Origin: a virus
IMG/VR virus record: IMGVR_UViG_3300047321_000445
Span: 33,311-97,310 of that record
Strand: one strand, 5' to 3'
Length of the DNA: 64,000 bases
In this document: in pieces, positions 7,192-14,254 of the stretch
Position numbering within the stretch: position 1 is the stretch's first letter
Layout of the letters: each line of letters begins with the position of its first letter
The notes under the pieces: model-generated
What the model was told of the DNA's origin: nothing
What the model saw: the letters and a program-made list of their open reading frames with translations, nothing else
Databases searched by the model: none
Position numbers and translations under genes: made by a program

Positions 7192-7896
7192 ATGCCTCAC
7201 GCACGCGCTCAGCTCATCGGCGGCCGCGACCGCCAGTGCGACGCCACCGCCGTCTACACGAAGCACAACAAGGTCCGCGCCTACGTCCTCCTGGACGGCA
7301 TCGGCGACACCACCGACGTCCACCTCTGGACCCTGCTCACCGCCCGCCGCCTGGCCTACCAGGCGGCAAACGACGCCGACGCCGAGGCCGGACTGCGCAC
7401 AGTCCACGCCCGGATCGCCGAGGAGCGCGCCCCGCTCGGCTTGGCCGCAGACTTCGAGCCGTCCGCGGTTGCCGTCGTCGCGGTCGCCATCCCCGGCGAG
7501 CTGCTCCAGGTCGCATGGTGCGGCGACGCCCGCGCCTACGTCCTGCCCGAAGGCGGCGAGTTGCGGCGGCTGACGACCGACCACAACAAGCGCCAGTGGC
7601 TGATCGACCAGGACCTCCCGTTCGGCCCGTACGACCGTAACCAGGTCCTCTCGTACCTCGGCGACACCGCCGAGGACGCGTCGCAGCGGATCGGGACGGC
7701 ACTCGGTCCCGCCTCGGGCCGCCTGCTGCTGGCCTCGGACGGCGCGTACGAGCCCCTGGAGGACTCGTGCATGGACCTGTCGGCCTACCTCGTGGGAAGC
7801 CCGCGTAAGGCCGCCAGGGACTTCACGCAGGCCGCCATCGACCGCGGCTCGGCCCGCCCGGACAACGCCACGGCCCTGGTCGTCGACTTCGGCTGA
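7192..7896 (+). CDS. PP2C-type serine/threonine phosphatase
   Basis: 234 aa, close to the length of a minimal PP2C domain. Metal-dependent PP2C phosphatases remove phosphate from Ser/Thr of proteins. The visible motifs are WCGDARAYVL (residues about 105-114, the GDSRA box), LLLASDGAYEPL (about 180-191, the SDG box) and RPDNATALVV (about 222-231, the DNxT box), which supply metal-binding aspartates. The N-terminal RDRQCDATAVY aligns with the ED/QD box but is weaker. No membrane or receiver domain is attached and no kinase is encoded nearby, so it may act on host Hanks-type kinase targets. ATG 7192 follows CGGAGATC. Confidence 0.8.
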   Translation: MPHARAQLIGGRDRQCDATAVYTKHNKVRAYVLLDGIGDTTDVHLWTLLTARRLAYQAANDADAEAGLRTVHARIAEERAPLGLAADFEPSAVAVVAVAIPGELLQVAWCGDARAYVLPEGGELRRLTTDHNKRQWLIDQDLPFGPYDRNQVLSYLGDTAEDASQRIGTALGPASGRLLLASDGAYEPLEDSCMDLSAYLVGSPRKAARDFTQAAIDRGSARPDNATALVVDFG

Positions 7897-7910
7897 TCCC
7901 CGCTCACCGT

Positions 7911-7941
7911 CCGCCCCGGCTACTCGACTTGGCCGGGGCGG
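7911..7941 (+). repeat. Intercistronic hairpin, ACTCGACTT loop
   Basis: A 10-bp stem (CCGCCCCGGC with GCCGGGGCGG), extended by a U-G pair, around ACTCGACTT (7922-7930). Confidence 0.75.
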
Positions 7942-7979
7942 GCCGCCTCTTCCCACCACACCCACTTGAACGGAGAACC

Positions 7980-8549
7980 ATGGACGCTCACGAGTCCCGC
8001 AACTTCCTGGCCGGCCTGGCCAAGAGACTCCCCGCCGAGGTCACCGTCGAAGACCGCGAAGGGCCGGTCACCCGCGAGGCACTGCTGCGGGTCATCCGTA
8101 ACGACCTGCTGCCGGTCCTGGTCCGCAACCCGCTGCACCGCCACCCGCGCAGGCAGCTCCCCGCCCTCTACGGCCCGGTCGCGGCCGGCCTGCGTCAGGC
8201 CCTGGTCGCCTACAGCTCGGGCCGTGGAGAGGACTTCCTGCCCCGGCTGGAGCAGGCTCTCGAGGCCGCGGCGGCCGCCCGCAAGGCGGACGACTACGAC
8301 CCCGCCACGAAGTACGTGACCGCGACGTCCTGGGCAGTCTCGTGCACCCTGGGCGCGCACATCGACGGCGCGATCCTCAACGTCCACGACCTGGACCACG
8401 AGGCGGTCAACGGCCACGGCGGCTGGGGCGTGGTCGTCTGGCACCCGGTCCACGACAAGCGGCAGTTCCCCAGCCAGGACGCAGCTCGCGCCTACGCCCT
8501 GCGGATGGGGCTGCTGCAGCGCTTCGTGCCGAGCCGCGTGCTGGTCTGA
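7980..8549 (+). CDS. Hypothetical protein
   Basis: 189 aa; ATG 7980 follows ACGGAGAACC. The N-terminal half is helical (SRNFLAGLAKRLPAE, TREALLRVIRNDLLPVLV). The C-terminal half has a beta-like WGVVVWHPVHDKRQFPS segment and a final helix. No catalytic or binding motif is clear. It is co-transcribed with the PP2C phosphatase through a hairpin junction, so a functional link is possible but unsupported. Confidence 0.65.
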   Translation: MDAHESRNFLAGLAKRLPAEVTVEDREGPVTREALLRVIRNDLLPVLVRNPLHRHPRRQLPALYGPVAAGLRQALVAYSSGRGEDFLPRLEQALEAAAAARKADDYDPATKYVTATSWAVSCTLGAHIDGAILNVHDLDHEAVNGHGGWGVVVWHPVHDKRQFPSQDAARAYALRMGLLQRFVPSRVLV

Positions 8550-8559
8550 CGGTCCCTCG

Positions 8560-8594
8560 CTGCGCCCCGGTCACTCGACTTGACCGGGGCGCAG
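8560..8594 (+). repeat. Intercistronic hairpin, ACTCGACTT loop, covariant stem
   Basis: Stem CTGCGCCCCGGTC with GACCGGGGCGCAG around ACTCGACTT (8573-8581). Compared with most copies, one C-G pair near the loop is replaced by T-A on both arms, a compensatory change. Confidence 0.75.
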
Positions 8595-8641
8595 CCGTGT
8601 TCGGGGACGGGCAGGCAGCACTCTCCATCTTTCTTGGGGAA

Positions 8642-8690
8642 CCGACTTGCTTTCACGTCGGGACACGTGCATACTAGGTCTTGCGAACGG
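8642..8690 (+). promoter_or_regulatory. Repeated promoter copy 6
   Basis: TTGCTT (8647-8652), a 17-bp spacer and CATACT (8670-8675), with the full dyad over the -35 box and the conserved GGTCTTGCGAACGGGGAAC leader. Confidence 0.65.
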
Positions 8691-8731
8691 GGAACGGAAA
8701 GTCCGGCCCCACCAACACCGAGGAGCACACC

Positions 8732-9409
8732 ATGGCTAAGACCCCCGCCTACACGATCACCACCACCGACGACACCAAGGTGGACGAGCGGACCGAGGGC
8801 AAGGCGGCCGACAAGCTGGCCCAGAAGCTCACCGCCGAGACCGGCCTGGTCCACCGGGTCTACACCCCGACCGGCAAGCTCCGCCTGGAGACCGAGGTCG
8901 TCGAGCCGGCCCCGGCCGATGAGGTCCCCTCGGTCGACATCAGCGAGGTCCCCGAGGCCGCGCCGGTCGAGGCCGAGGCCGAGGCGGAGGTCGAGGAGGT
9001 CGTGGAGGCCGAGGTCGAGGCCGAGGAGGTCGAGGAGGCCCCCGAGACGGCCCCGGTCGAGGTCCGCGAGATGAACATCGTGGTGCCCAGGGACTTCGTC
9101 TCCTACGCGACGCTGATGGACCTGCTCAAGAACGACGACGACGCGGTCCGCGAGGACGCCGCGTCCGAGTGGGCCTTCCGCCTGGAGGTCTACAAGCGGC
9201 GCACGAACGCCAAGGACGCCTCGAAGCGGATCGTCGGCCCGGCCATGGCGGCGGCGCTGGAGCGCGGCGAGACCACCGACGGGCGGACCATCGCCTCCCT
9301 GGCCAAGCGGGGCCTGGTGGAGCGCGGGGAGGGTCTGGCCTTCACGGTGAACGAGGCCGGGCGCGCGGCCCTGGCCGCTGCGGTCGCCGCGGTGACCGAC
9401 ACCGAGTGA
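8732..9409 (+). CDS. Acidic-repeat protein with possible winged helix
   Basis: 225 aa; ATG 8732 follows CGAGGAGCACACC. Residues about 70-110 are an almost pure Glu/Val/Ala stretch (VEAEAEAEVEEVVEAE and on), a likely flexible acidic linker. The C-terminus (about 170-220: AAALERGETTDGRTIASLAK, RGLVERGEG, FTVNEAGRAAL) has the order of a MarR-like winged helix wing and last helix. It could bind DNA or mimic it through the acidic stretch; neither is shown. It is alone in its promoter unit. Confidence 0.7.
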   Translation: MAKTPAYTITTTDDTKVDERTEGKAADKLAQKLTAETGLVHRVYTPTGKLRLETEVVEPAPADEVPSVDISEVPEAAPVEAEAEAEVEEVVEAEVEAEEVEEAPETAPVEVREMNIVVPRDFVSYATLMDLLKNDDDAVREDAASEWAFRLEVYKRRTNAKDASKRIVGPAMAAALERGETTDGRTIASLAKRGLVERGEGLAFTVNEAGRAALAAAVAAVTDTE

Positions 9410-9420
9410 TCGTCCCTGAG

Positions 9421-9454
9421 GTTGCGCCCCGGCCACTCGACTTGGCCGGGGCGC
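9421..9454 (+). repeat. Intercistronic hairpin, ACTCGACTT loop
   Basis: An 11-bp stem (GCGCCCCGGCC with GGCCGGGGCGC) around ACTCGACTT (9435-9443). It closes the unit and is followed within 15 bp by promoter copy 7. Confidence 0.75.
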
Positions 9455-9468
9455 GACTGCTTCCCTGG

Positions 9469-9512
9469 CCGACTTGCTTTCACGTCGGGACGTGTGTACT
9501 CTAAGTCTTGTG
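9469..9512 (+). promoter_or_regulatory. Repeated promoter copy 7
   Basis: TTGCTT (9474-9479), a 17-bp spacer and TACTCT (9497-9502), with a CCGAC-N10-GTCGG dyad. The leader diverges after TCTTGTGA. Confidence 0.75.
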
Positions 9513-9554
9513 AGGGACCGGAACGACCGGCCCACCAACCACCAGGAGGACGCC

Positions 9555-9932
9555 ATGACCGCCACCGCCACCGAGACCCTGGCCCCCGGCACCGTCGTGC
9601 GCGCCCCCCTCTACCGCAACGGCCAGCCCGTCGGCCGACCCCGCCGCGGCATCGTCCTGCGCACCTTCGCCAGCGACGGCAACCCCAAGTCCGGCTACCT
9701 CGTGTGGTTCTACACGCTCGGGGCGGCCCACAAGGACGGCCAGGGCGACACCAGCACGGTCGGCCTGGTCTTCCCGCGCGAGGCCGAGCGCGTCGGCACC
9801 GTCGCCGACATGGGCGACCGGGTGCTGGCCAACGCCGGTAAGGGCCTGCGCGACTGGCCCACCGGCCGCCAGGCCTGGAACGAGATCTACCGCGTCTACG
9901 TCGCCCGGAAGCGCGCGGCCGCGCAGGCCTGA
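9555..9932 (+). CDS. Small hypothetical protein
   Basis: 125 aa; ATG 9555 follows CAGGAGGACGCC. It is a basic protein with an SH3-like beta pattern in its first 70 residues (LAPGTVVRAPLYRNGQPV, RRGIVLRTFASDGNPKSGYL) and a helical C-terminus ending KRAAAQA. No family is recognised. It begins the last unit of the accessory array. Confidence 0.65.
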   Translation: MTATATETLAPGTVVRAPLYRNGQPVGRPRRGIVLRTFASDGNPKSGYLVWFYTLGAAHKDGQGDTSTVGLVFPREAERVGTVADMGDRVLANAGKGLRDWPTGRQAWNEIYRVYVARKRAAAQA

Positions 9933-9943
9933 CGGCCCCCCTC

Positions 9944-9980
9944 GCCGGGCCCCGGCCACTCGACTTGGCCGGGGCCCGGC
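9944..9980 (+). repeat. Intercistronic hairpin, ACTCGACTT loop
   Basis: A perfect 14-bp stem (GCCGGGCCCCGGCC with GGCCGGGGCCCGGC) around ACTCGACTT (9958-9966). The outer stem differs from other copies on both arms. Confidence 0.8.
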
Positions 9981-10014
9981 ACCCCACCACCCTCCGGAAG
10001 GAACTGAACCGACC

Positions 10015-10536
10015 ATGAACGTCACCGTCTCGCTCCCGTGCGAGTCCACCGCCGAGGCGAACCTGATCCGCAACGCCGTCAACCGCTACCGGCACGTCCT
10101 CAAGGACCAGGGCGTCGACCCGCGCGACTTCGCCCCGCCCAGCGACGAGGGCGCCGGGTTCGGCTGGGACGCCGTGCAGCGCACCGCAGGCGACATGAGC
10201 GCGGGGAGCGTGACCCACATGTCCCCGCGCATGGCGCGCGCCATCCACCTCGCGTTGCAGGACAAGGCGGCCTGGACCCGCGACCCGGACGCGCAGCGCA
10301 TCGCGGCCGTCCTGATGTCCCGGATCAACCGCCTGATCATCCCGCCGAAGGACGGATGGGTCTGCCCCTACATGCCGTTCGGCCACGCCTGGACGGGCGA
10401 CACCGTGTGCCGGTTGTGCGGCGAGACCCGCACCGTCTCCGAGGTCATCACGTCGCTGCTCGCCGGACTGCCCGGCTTCAGCGAGGAGCGTGCAGCCGCC
10501 CTGGTGGCCCGGCACGTCGCCGAGGCCACGGCCTGA
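10015..10536 (+). CDS. Hypothetical protein with zinc-ribbon-like motif
   Basis: 173 aa; ATG 10015 follows GGAAGGAACTG. The N-terminal part is a helical domain (STAEANLIRNAVNRYRHV). Residues about 117-141 (WVCPYMPFGHAW, then TVCRLCGETRT) offer Cys-His-Cys-Cys ligands. The final 35 residues are helical with a UBA-like pattern (LAGLPGFSEERAAALVARHV). It closes the accessory array, ahead of a strong bidirectional terminator. Function unknown. Confidence 0.7.
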   Translation: MNVTVSLPCESTAEANLIRNAVNRYRHVLKDQGVDPRDFAPPSDEGAGFGWDAVQRTAGDMSAGSVTHMSPRMARAIHLALQDKAAWTRDPDAQRIAAVLMSRINRLIIPPKDGWVCPYMPFGHAWTGDTVCRLCGETRTVSEVITSLLAGLPGFSEERAAALVARHVAEATA

Positions 10537-10557
10537 CGCGCCCCGTCGGGGCATGAG

Positions 10558-10601
10558 GAAGCCCGCTGCACCGGCCGGGAGTGGCCTGTGCAGCGGGCTT
10601 C
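10558..10601. terminator. Bidirectional intrinsic terminator
   Basis: A perfect 14-bp stem (GAAGCCCGCTGCAC with GTGCAGCGGGCTTC) with an inner GGCC pair, between convergent genes ending at 10,536 (plus) and 10,615 (minus). TTCTTCG follows on the plus strand. Confidence 0.8.
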
Positions 10602-10614
10602 TTCGTGTCTCCAG

Positions 10615-11364
10615 TCAGGCGCCGGGAGCCGCCTCGAACGTGTACTCGTAGCCGACGACCATGCGGCGGGGCAGGCACCATTCCCCGTACTCGATGACCC
10701 CCTGCCCGTCCCACAGCCGGTGCGCGCCGGCCAGGATGGGCGCCCCGATCGGCAGGGCGAGGAAATTCGCTTCACGGGCGTCGGCGTCCCGGCCGTGGAC
10801 GTCGTCGCGGCCGTTGGTGATGCGGCGTCCGGTGGCCTGCTGGATCCTCAGCAGCAGTCCGGGCGACGTGTGCGGGGACGTCGACAGCAGCTCGGGAACG
10901 CTCCCGGCGAGGTGCGCCGGGTACCAGGTGACGAAGAGCCCGGTTCGCTGCTTGCCCTTGCCGGTGTGCCACTGACGGCGCACCACCTGGTCGCCCTCGC
11001 CGAGGTCGAGGAGCTCGGCCACGTACTGCGGGGGTTTGACCATCTCGGCCGCTGTGACGATCATCGTCTCGCCCTCGGCGAGGACGCTGCCGGTGCGCAG
11101 GACGCGGGTGATCCGCTCGTAGGAGCTGGGGACGACCTCGGGTGCGTTCGCAACGAACGTGCCGCGGCGGCTGGTGGTGATGTAGCCCTCCACCTGGAGC
11201 TGGTCGATTGCCCGCCCGAGGGTGGCGATCGAGACGCCGTGCGACTCGGCCAGCTCTCGCTGTCCGGGCAGCTTGGCGCCCTCCTGATAACCGTCCTCGC
11301 CGTCGAGGATGCTGCGTCGGATGTCGGCCGCTACGCGCATGTACGGGTGTTCGGTCTCGGGCAT
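10615..11364 (-). CDS. GntR-family repressor with UTRA domain (KorSA-like)
   Basis: 249 aa, the normal length for GntR/HutC regulators. Residues about 8-75 are the winged helix (RVAADIRRSILDGE, LPGQRELAESHGVSIATLGR, GYITTSRRGTFVA). Residues about 95-240 form a UTRA effector domain, with the AHRLWDGQGVIEYGEW box near the end. In Streptomyces integrative and conjugative elements, such proteins (KorSA of pSAM2) repress transfer functions. It is transcribed away from the DUF6415 operon. TGTCCTAGGACA-type palindromes lie in the shared intergenic region and again before the transfer genes, so autoregulation plus control of both operons is inferred. Confidence 0.9.
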   Translation of the reverse strand: MPETEHPYMRVAADIRRSILDGEDGYQEGAKLPGQRELAESHGVSIATLGRAIDQLQVEGYITTSRRGTFVANAPEVVPSSYERITRVLRTGSVLAEGETMIVTAAEMVKPPQYVAELLDLGEGDQVVRRQWHTGKGKQRTGLFVTWYPAHLAGSVPELLSTSPHTSPGLLLRIQQATGRRITNGRDDVHGRDADAREANFLALPIGAPILAGAHRLWDGQGVIEYGEWCLPRRMVVGYEYTFEAAPGA

Positions 11365-11377
11365 GGTCCTTCTCCTG

Positions 11378-11412
11378 TATGTCCTAGGGCACTGACGAGC
11401 GTACTAGGACAC
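11378..11412. promoter_or_regulatory. Operator pair upstream of the GntR gene
   Basis: Two imperfect copies of the TGTCCTAGGACA palindrome: TGTCCTAGGGCA at 11,380 and GTACTAGGACAC at 11,401. They lie 16-50 bp upstream of the repressor start, where autoregulation would be expected. Confidence 0.65.
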
Positions 11413-11454
11413 GCGTAATCCTGGGAGGGGGGAATGCGGGTGCACCCTGGTGAA

Positions 11455-11491
11455 GTGTCCTAGGTCACGCTATGGTCTGTCCTAGGACACA
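11455..11491. promoter_or_regulatory. Operator pair upstream of the DUF6415/radical SAM operon
   Basis: GTGTCCTAGGTCAC at 11,455-11,468 and a perfect TGTCCTAGGACA at 11,478-11,489, spaced about two helical turns apart and 58 bp before the DUF6415 start. They probably bind the adjacent GntR repressor. Confidence 0.7.
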
Positions 11492-11548
11492 CCGCGTAAG
11501 CGCCCGACGACTCGACTGCGCCGGGACGCGCTGCTTCAGGAGCGTCAA

Positions 11549-11917
11549 ATGACGAAGACCGTAGACACAGCGAGTGAGACCGCGCCCGTAGACGTCGCCA
11601 CGATGCGCGAGGCCATCAGCCGGCTGCTCTTGGCTGAGGCTGAACTGCCCGCCAGCGAGGAGCTGGCGACACTGACCGTACAGCTGCGCGGGCACATGCA
11701 GCTGCTCATCCCGGAAGTCGAGGCAGCCGCCGCGAAGCTGCACAGGGACGACGTGGCCCGGTACTGCGCGCTCGCCTGCCTCGGCACGGCCCGCAACCGG
11801 CTCCAGGAGCGGCCGAACCCGAACCCCGGTGGAGACGTCGCGTACGCCCGGCGTCTGGCCCGCGCGCTCAACGCCCTCGTGGACCACAGCGAGAACCTGA
11901 CCGCCCCGAGCTGCTGA
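11549..11917 (+). CDS. DUF6415 family protein
   Basis: 122 aa; ATG 11549 follows AGGAGCGTCAA. The sequence matches the DUF6415 pattern as I remember it: TMREAISRLLLAEAELPASE, TLTVQLRGHMQLLIPEVE, CALACLGTARNRLQ and ARRLARALNALVDHSENL. Databases name this family a natural-product biosynthesis protein because of its genomic company, not from biochemistry. All-helical prediction. It is first in an operon with the radical SAM enzyme and the methyltransferase, downstream of GntR operators. Confidence 0.75.
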   Translation: MTKTVDTASETAPVDVATMREAISRLLLAEAELPASEELATLTVQLRGHMQLLIPEVEAAAAKLHRDDVARYCALACLGTARNRLQERPNPNPGGDVAYARRLARALNALVDHSENLTAPSC

Positions 11918-11927
11918 CACCCACAGA

Positions 11928-11976
11928 CCCCCGCCCTCGGGCCCCAGTCCATGGACAGGTCGAGCCCGGGGGCGGG
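11928..11976 (+). other. Intercistronic inverted repeat in the radical SAM operon
   Basis: CCCCCGCCCTCGGGC pairs with GCCCGGGGGCGGG across a 20-nt loop containing GGTCGAG, recalling the hairpin family of the left region. It lies between DUF6415 and the radical SAM gene and has no U tract. Confidence 0.5.
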
Positions 11977-12019
11977 TCGCACCATCGGAAGTCACCTGAC
12001 ACCCGAGGAGAAACACGCC

Positions 12020-12943
12020 ATGACGATCGCTCCCGAGGTTCCCGTCCGGCAGACAGTGCCGGAGTTCCTGGAGCTTGAGATCACCGGCCGCTGTCAGCTC
12101 AGCTGCGGCCACTGCTACGCGGAGTCGGGGCCGACCAACGGCCACGGCACCATGACCGGCGACGACTGGCGGCGGGTCATCACCGAGGCCGCCGCCCTCG
12201 GCACGAAGATCGTGCAGTTCATCGGTGGTGAGCCCACACTGTCGCCCGAATTCGCCGGGCTCGTCTGGCACGCCCTGGAAGCCGGCCTGCGGGTGCAGGT
12301 GTACAGCAACCTGTACCGGGTGCGCGCCGAGCACTGGGACCTGTTCGCGCACCCGCGCGTGAGCCTGGGGACGTCGTACTACTCCGACGTCCCGGACGAG
12401 CACGACGCGATCACCGGCCGGAAGGGCTCTCACGAGTCGACCAGGGCGAACATCGTGGAGGCCATGCGCCGGAACATCCCGGTGAAGGTCGGCATCGTCC
12501 ACATGCGTGACGGGCAGCGCTCCGAGGAAGCCCGCGCCGAGATGGCCGCGCTCGGTGTGGCCCGGGTGCACATCGACCGGGTCCGTGCCGTCGGCAACGC
12601 CTCGACGGCGAAGACGCTGATCCCGTCCACGTCGGAGCTGTGCGGGCGGTGCGCGGACGGGAAGGCGGCAATCCTCCCTGACGGGAAGGTCGCCCCGTGT
12701 GTGCTGGGCCGGTTCCTGCCCGCCGGGGACGTCAAGTCTGGTTCCCTGGAGCAGGTGTTCACCGGGCAGCTGTGGGCGCAGGTCGCGGCGAGCATCCCGC
12801 GACAGCAGCGGACCGCCGGGTGCCTGCCGGACGAGGACTCGTGCCAGCCCGCGCCGCGGAACACCGCCCAGGGCTGCAACCCTGACAGCGACGGTTCGGA
12901 CTGCTCGCCGGCCGAGACCCCGGCCTGCGACCCCTCGTACTAG
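12020..12943 (+). CDS. Radical SAM enzyme with cysteine-rich C-terminus
   Basis: 307 aa; ATG 12020 follows CGAGGAGAAACACGCC. C25-x3-C29-x2-C32 in GRCQLSCGHCYAES is the 4Fe-4S site that cleaves S-adenosylmethionine, and FIGGEPTLSPEF is the SAM-contacting GGEP motif. Residues about 213-240 (LCGRCADGKAAILPDGKVAP, then C) and a tail with five more cysteines (from GCLPDEDSC to TPACDPSY) resemble a SPASM/twitch-type auxiliary cluster domain, as in peptide-modifying radical SAM enzymes. It sits between DUF6415 and an isoaspartyl-methyltransferase-like gene, a RiPP-type pairing. No precursor peptide gene was found, so the substrate is unknown. Confidence 0.88.
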   Translation: MTIAPEVPVRQTVPEFLELEITGRCQLSCGHCYAESGPTNGHGTMTGDDWRRVITEAAALGTKIVQFIGGEPTLSPEFAGLVWHALEAGLRVQVYSNLYRVRAEHWDLFAHPRVSLGTSYYSDVPDEHDAITGRKGSHESTRANIVEAMRRNIPVKVGIVHMRDGQRSEEARAEMAALGVARVHIDRVRAVGNASTAKTLIPSTSELCGRCADGKAAILPDGKVAPCVLGRFLPAGDVKSGSLEQVFTGQLWAQVAASIPRQQRTAGCLPDEDSCQPAPRNTAQGCNPDSDGSDCSPAETPACDPSY

Positions 12944-12954
12944 GAGACGCCCGG

Positions 12955-14085
12955 ATGGATTGGCAGACGCACGCACGGCGCCTCGCGGCCGATGTGGTCC
13001 GGCCCGAATCACGCTGGTACGAACCGCTCGCCAGCACGCCCCGGCATGTGTTCGTGCCGCGCTGGTGGGCGAACCGCGACGGAAGTTGGGAGCTGCGCGA
13101 CGGTAGCGCCGACCCCGGCGCGTGGATGCGGGCCGCCTACGCGGACCGGACACTCGTGACCCGCATCGGCCCCGTGCACGCCGACCACGCCGAACCCGGC
13201 GCCACGGTCACGGAGGGGAAACCCACGTCCTCATCCACGCTGCCGGGCCTGGTGGTCACCATGTACCGGCACGCGGCCATAGCCGACGACTCCCGGGTCC
13301 TGGTGACGACCGGCACCGGCTACGGCACGGCACTGCTGTGCCGACGACTGGGCGATGAGCGGGTGACGAGTGTGGACGTCGACCCGCATCTGGTGAAGGT
13401 CGCAGCGGAACGCCTCGATTCCATCGGGGTGCACCCGTACACAGCTGTCGTCGACATCACCCGGCACGATCTGGGGCGGCACGACCGGATCGTGTCCACC
13501 GTGTCCGTACGAGCCGTGCCGGCCTCGTGGCTGGCCGCTCTGCGGCCCGGTGGGCGGCTCGTGACGACCATCGCGGGAACCGGGTTGATCCTCATTGCGG
13601 ACAAGACCGAGGACGGCGGGGCTGTGGGCCGCATCGCCCCCGACGCGGCGGGGTTCATGCGCACTCGCCACGGCGACGACTATGACGACGCGACAGCGGA
13701 GGTGTGGAGGAAGGCGCAGTGGATCGACGGTGAGGAAGTGAGCACCAGCCGGTATCCGCTGTTGTACGTGCCGGACTCGTGGGAGGTGATGTCGATGCTG
13801 GAGCTGAAGGTCCCGGGCATCGACCACCGGATCGTGCAGAACGGCAGCGAGCGGACGGTGTGGATGCTGCACGCCGACGGCTCCTGGGCCCGAGCGTACG
13901 CAGCGGAGTCCCTCGACTCGCCGACGGTGTATCAGGGCGGTCCCCGCCGCCTGTGGGACGAACTGGAGCGTGTCCGGAACCGGCTCAACCGTGAGGGCGG
14001 GCTCCCCTTGTACGGTGCCCGGGTCACCATCACCCCGGATGGCGTGACCACGCTGTCGCGAGGTTCCTGGTCCCTCACCCTGTAG
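12955..14085 (+). CDS. Protein-L-isoaspartate O-methyltransferase-like enzyme
   Basis: 376 aa; ATG 12955 lies 11 bp after the previous stop with TAGGAG upstream. Residues about 110-200 form a class I SAM-methyltransferase core: VLVTTGTGYGTALLCRRLG is the glycine-rich loop, VTSVDVDPHLVKVAAERL is the acidic motif II, and HDRIVSTVSVRAVPASWL follows. PCMT-like enzymes methylate isoaspartate or aspartate carboxylates; relatives in RiPP clusters modify peptides. The long C-terminal extension (about 220-376) is typical of the actinobacterial natural-product versions. Operonic with the radical SAM gene, with a terminator after the stop. Confidence 0.82.
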   Translation: MDWQTHARRLAADVVRPESRWYEPLASTPRHVFVPRWWANRDGSWELRDGSADPGAWMRAAYADRTLVTRIGPVHADHAEPGATVTEGKPTSSSTLPGLVVTMYRHAAIADDSRVLVTTGTGYGTALLCRRLGDERVTSVDVDPHLVKVAAERLDSIGVHPYTAVVDITRHDLGRHDRIVSTVSVRAVPASWLAALRPGGRLVTTIAGTGLILIADKTEDGGAVGRIAPDAAGFMRTRHGDDYDDATAEVWRKAQWIDGEEVSTSRYPLLYVPDSWEVMSMLELKVPGIDHRIVQNGSERTVWMLHADGSWARAYAAESLDSPTVYQGGPRRLWDELERVRNRLNREGGLPLYGARVTITPDGVTTLSRGSWSLTL

Positions 14086-14096
14086 GGCCCCTCGAC

Positions 14097-14142
14097 GGCC
14101 CCGTCTGTCCGCTCCCCCCCGTGGCGGATGGGCGGGGCCTTT
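14097..14142 (+). terminator. Terminator of the radical SAM operon
   Basis: A 16-bp stem (GGCCCCGTCTGTCCGC with GCGGATGGGCGGGGCC, two G-U pairs and one mismatch) followed by TTTCC. A small upstream dyad, GGGCC-CCTCGAC-GGCCC, directly follows the stop codon. Confidence 0.75.
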
Positions 14143-14217
14143 CCGTGCGCTGGGACGGCTGCGGGTGGGCTAGTGTCGTCGGGCTGCGACACCTCCACAG
14201 TTTTCCCACGGTCCCGA

Positions 14218-14254
14218 TTGACATGCACGTTGGGTGGGGTGTACGGTCATGGCA
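14218..14254 (+). promoter_or_regulatory. Promoter of a likely leaderless gene
   Basis: TTGACA (14218-14223), an 18-bp spacer and TACGGT (14242-14247) place the start of transcription at or next to the ATG at 14,254, which has no Shine-Dalgarno. ATGCACGT[C/T]GGG and GTGTAC are shared with promoter copy 4 of the accessory array, suggesting common ancestry or a shared regulator. Confidence 0.65.

Noticed and set aside
1-10536. Repeated elements as a CRISPR array
   Set aside because: Repeats are 50-60 bp promoters and hairpins spaced by genes of hundreds of bases, not uniform repeat-spacer units.
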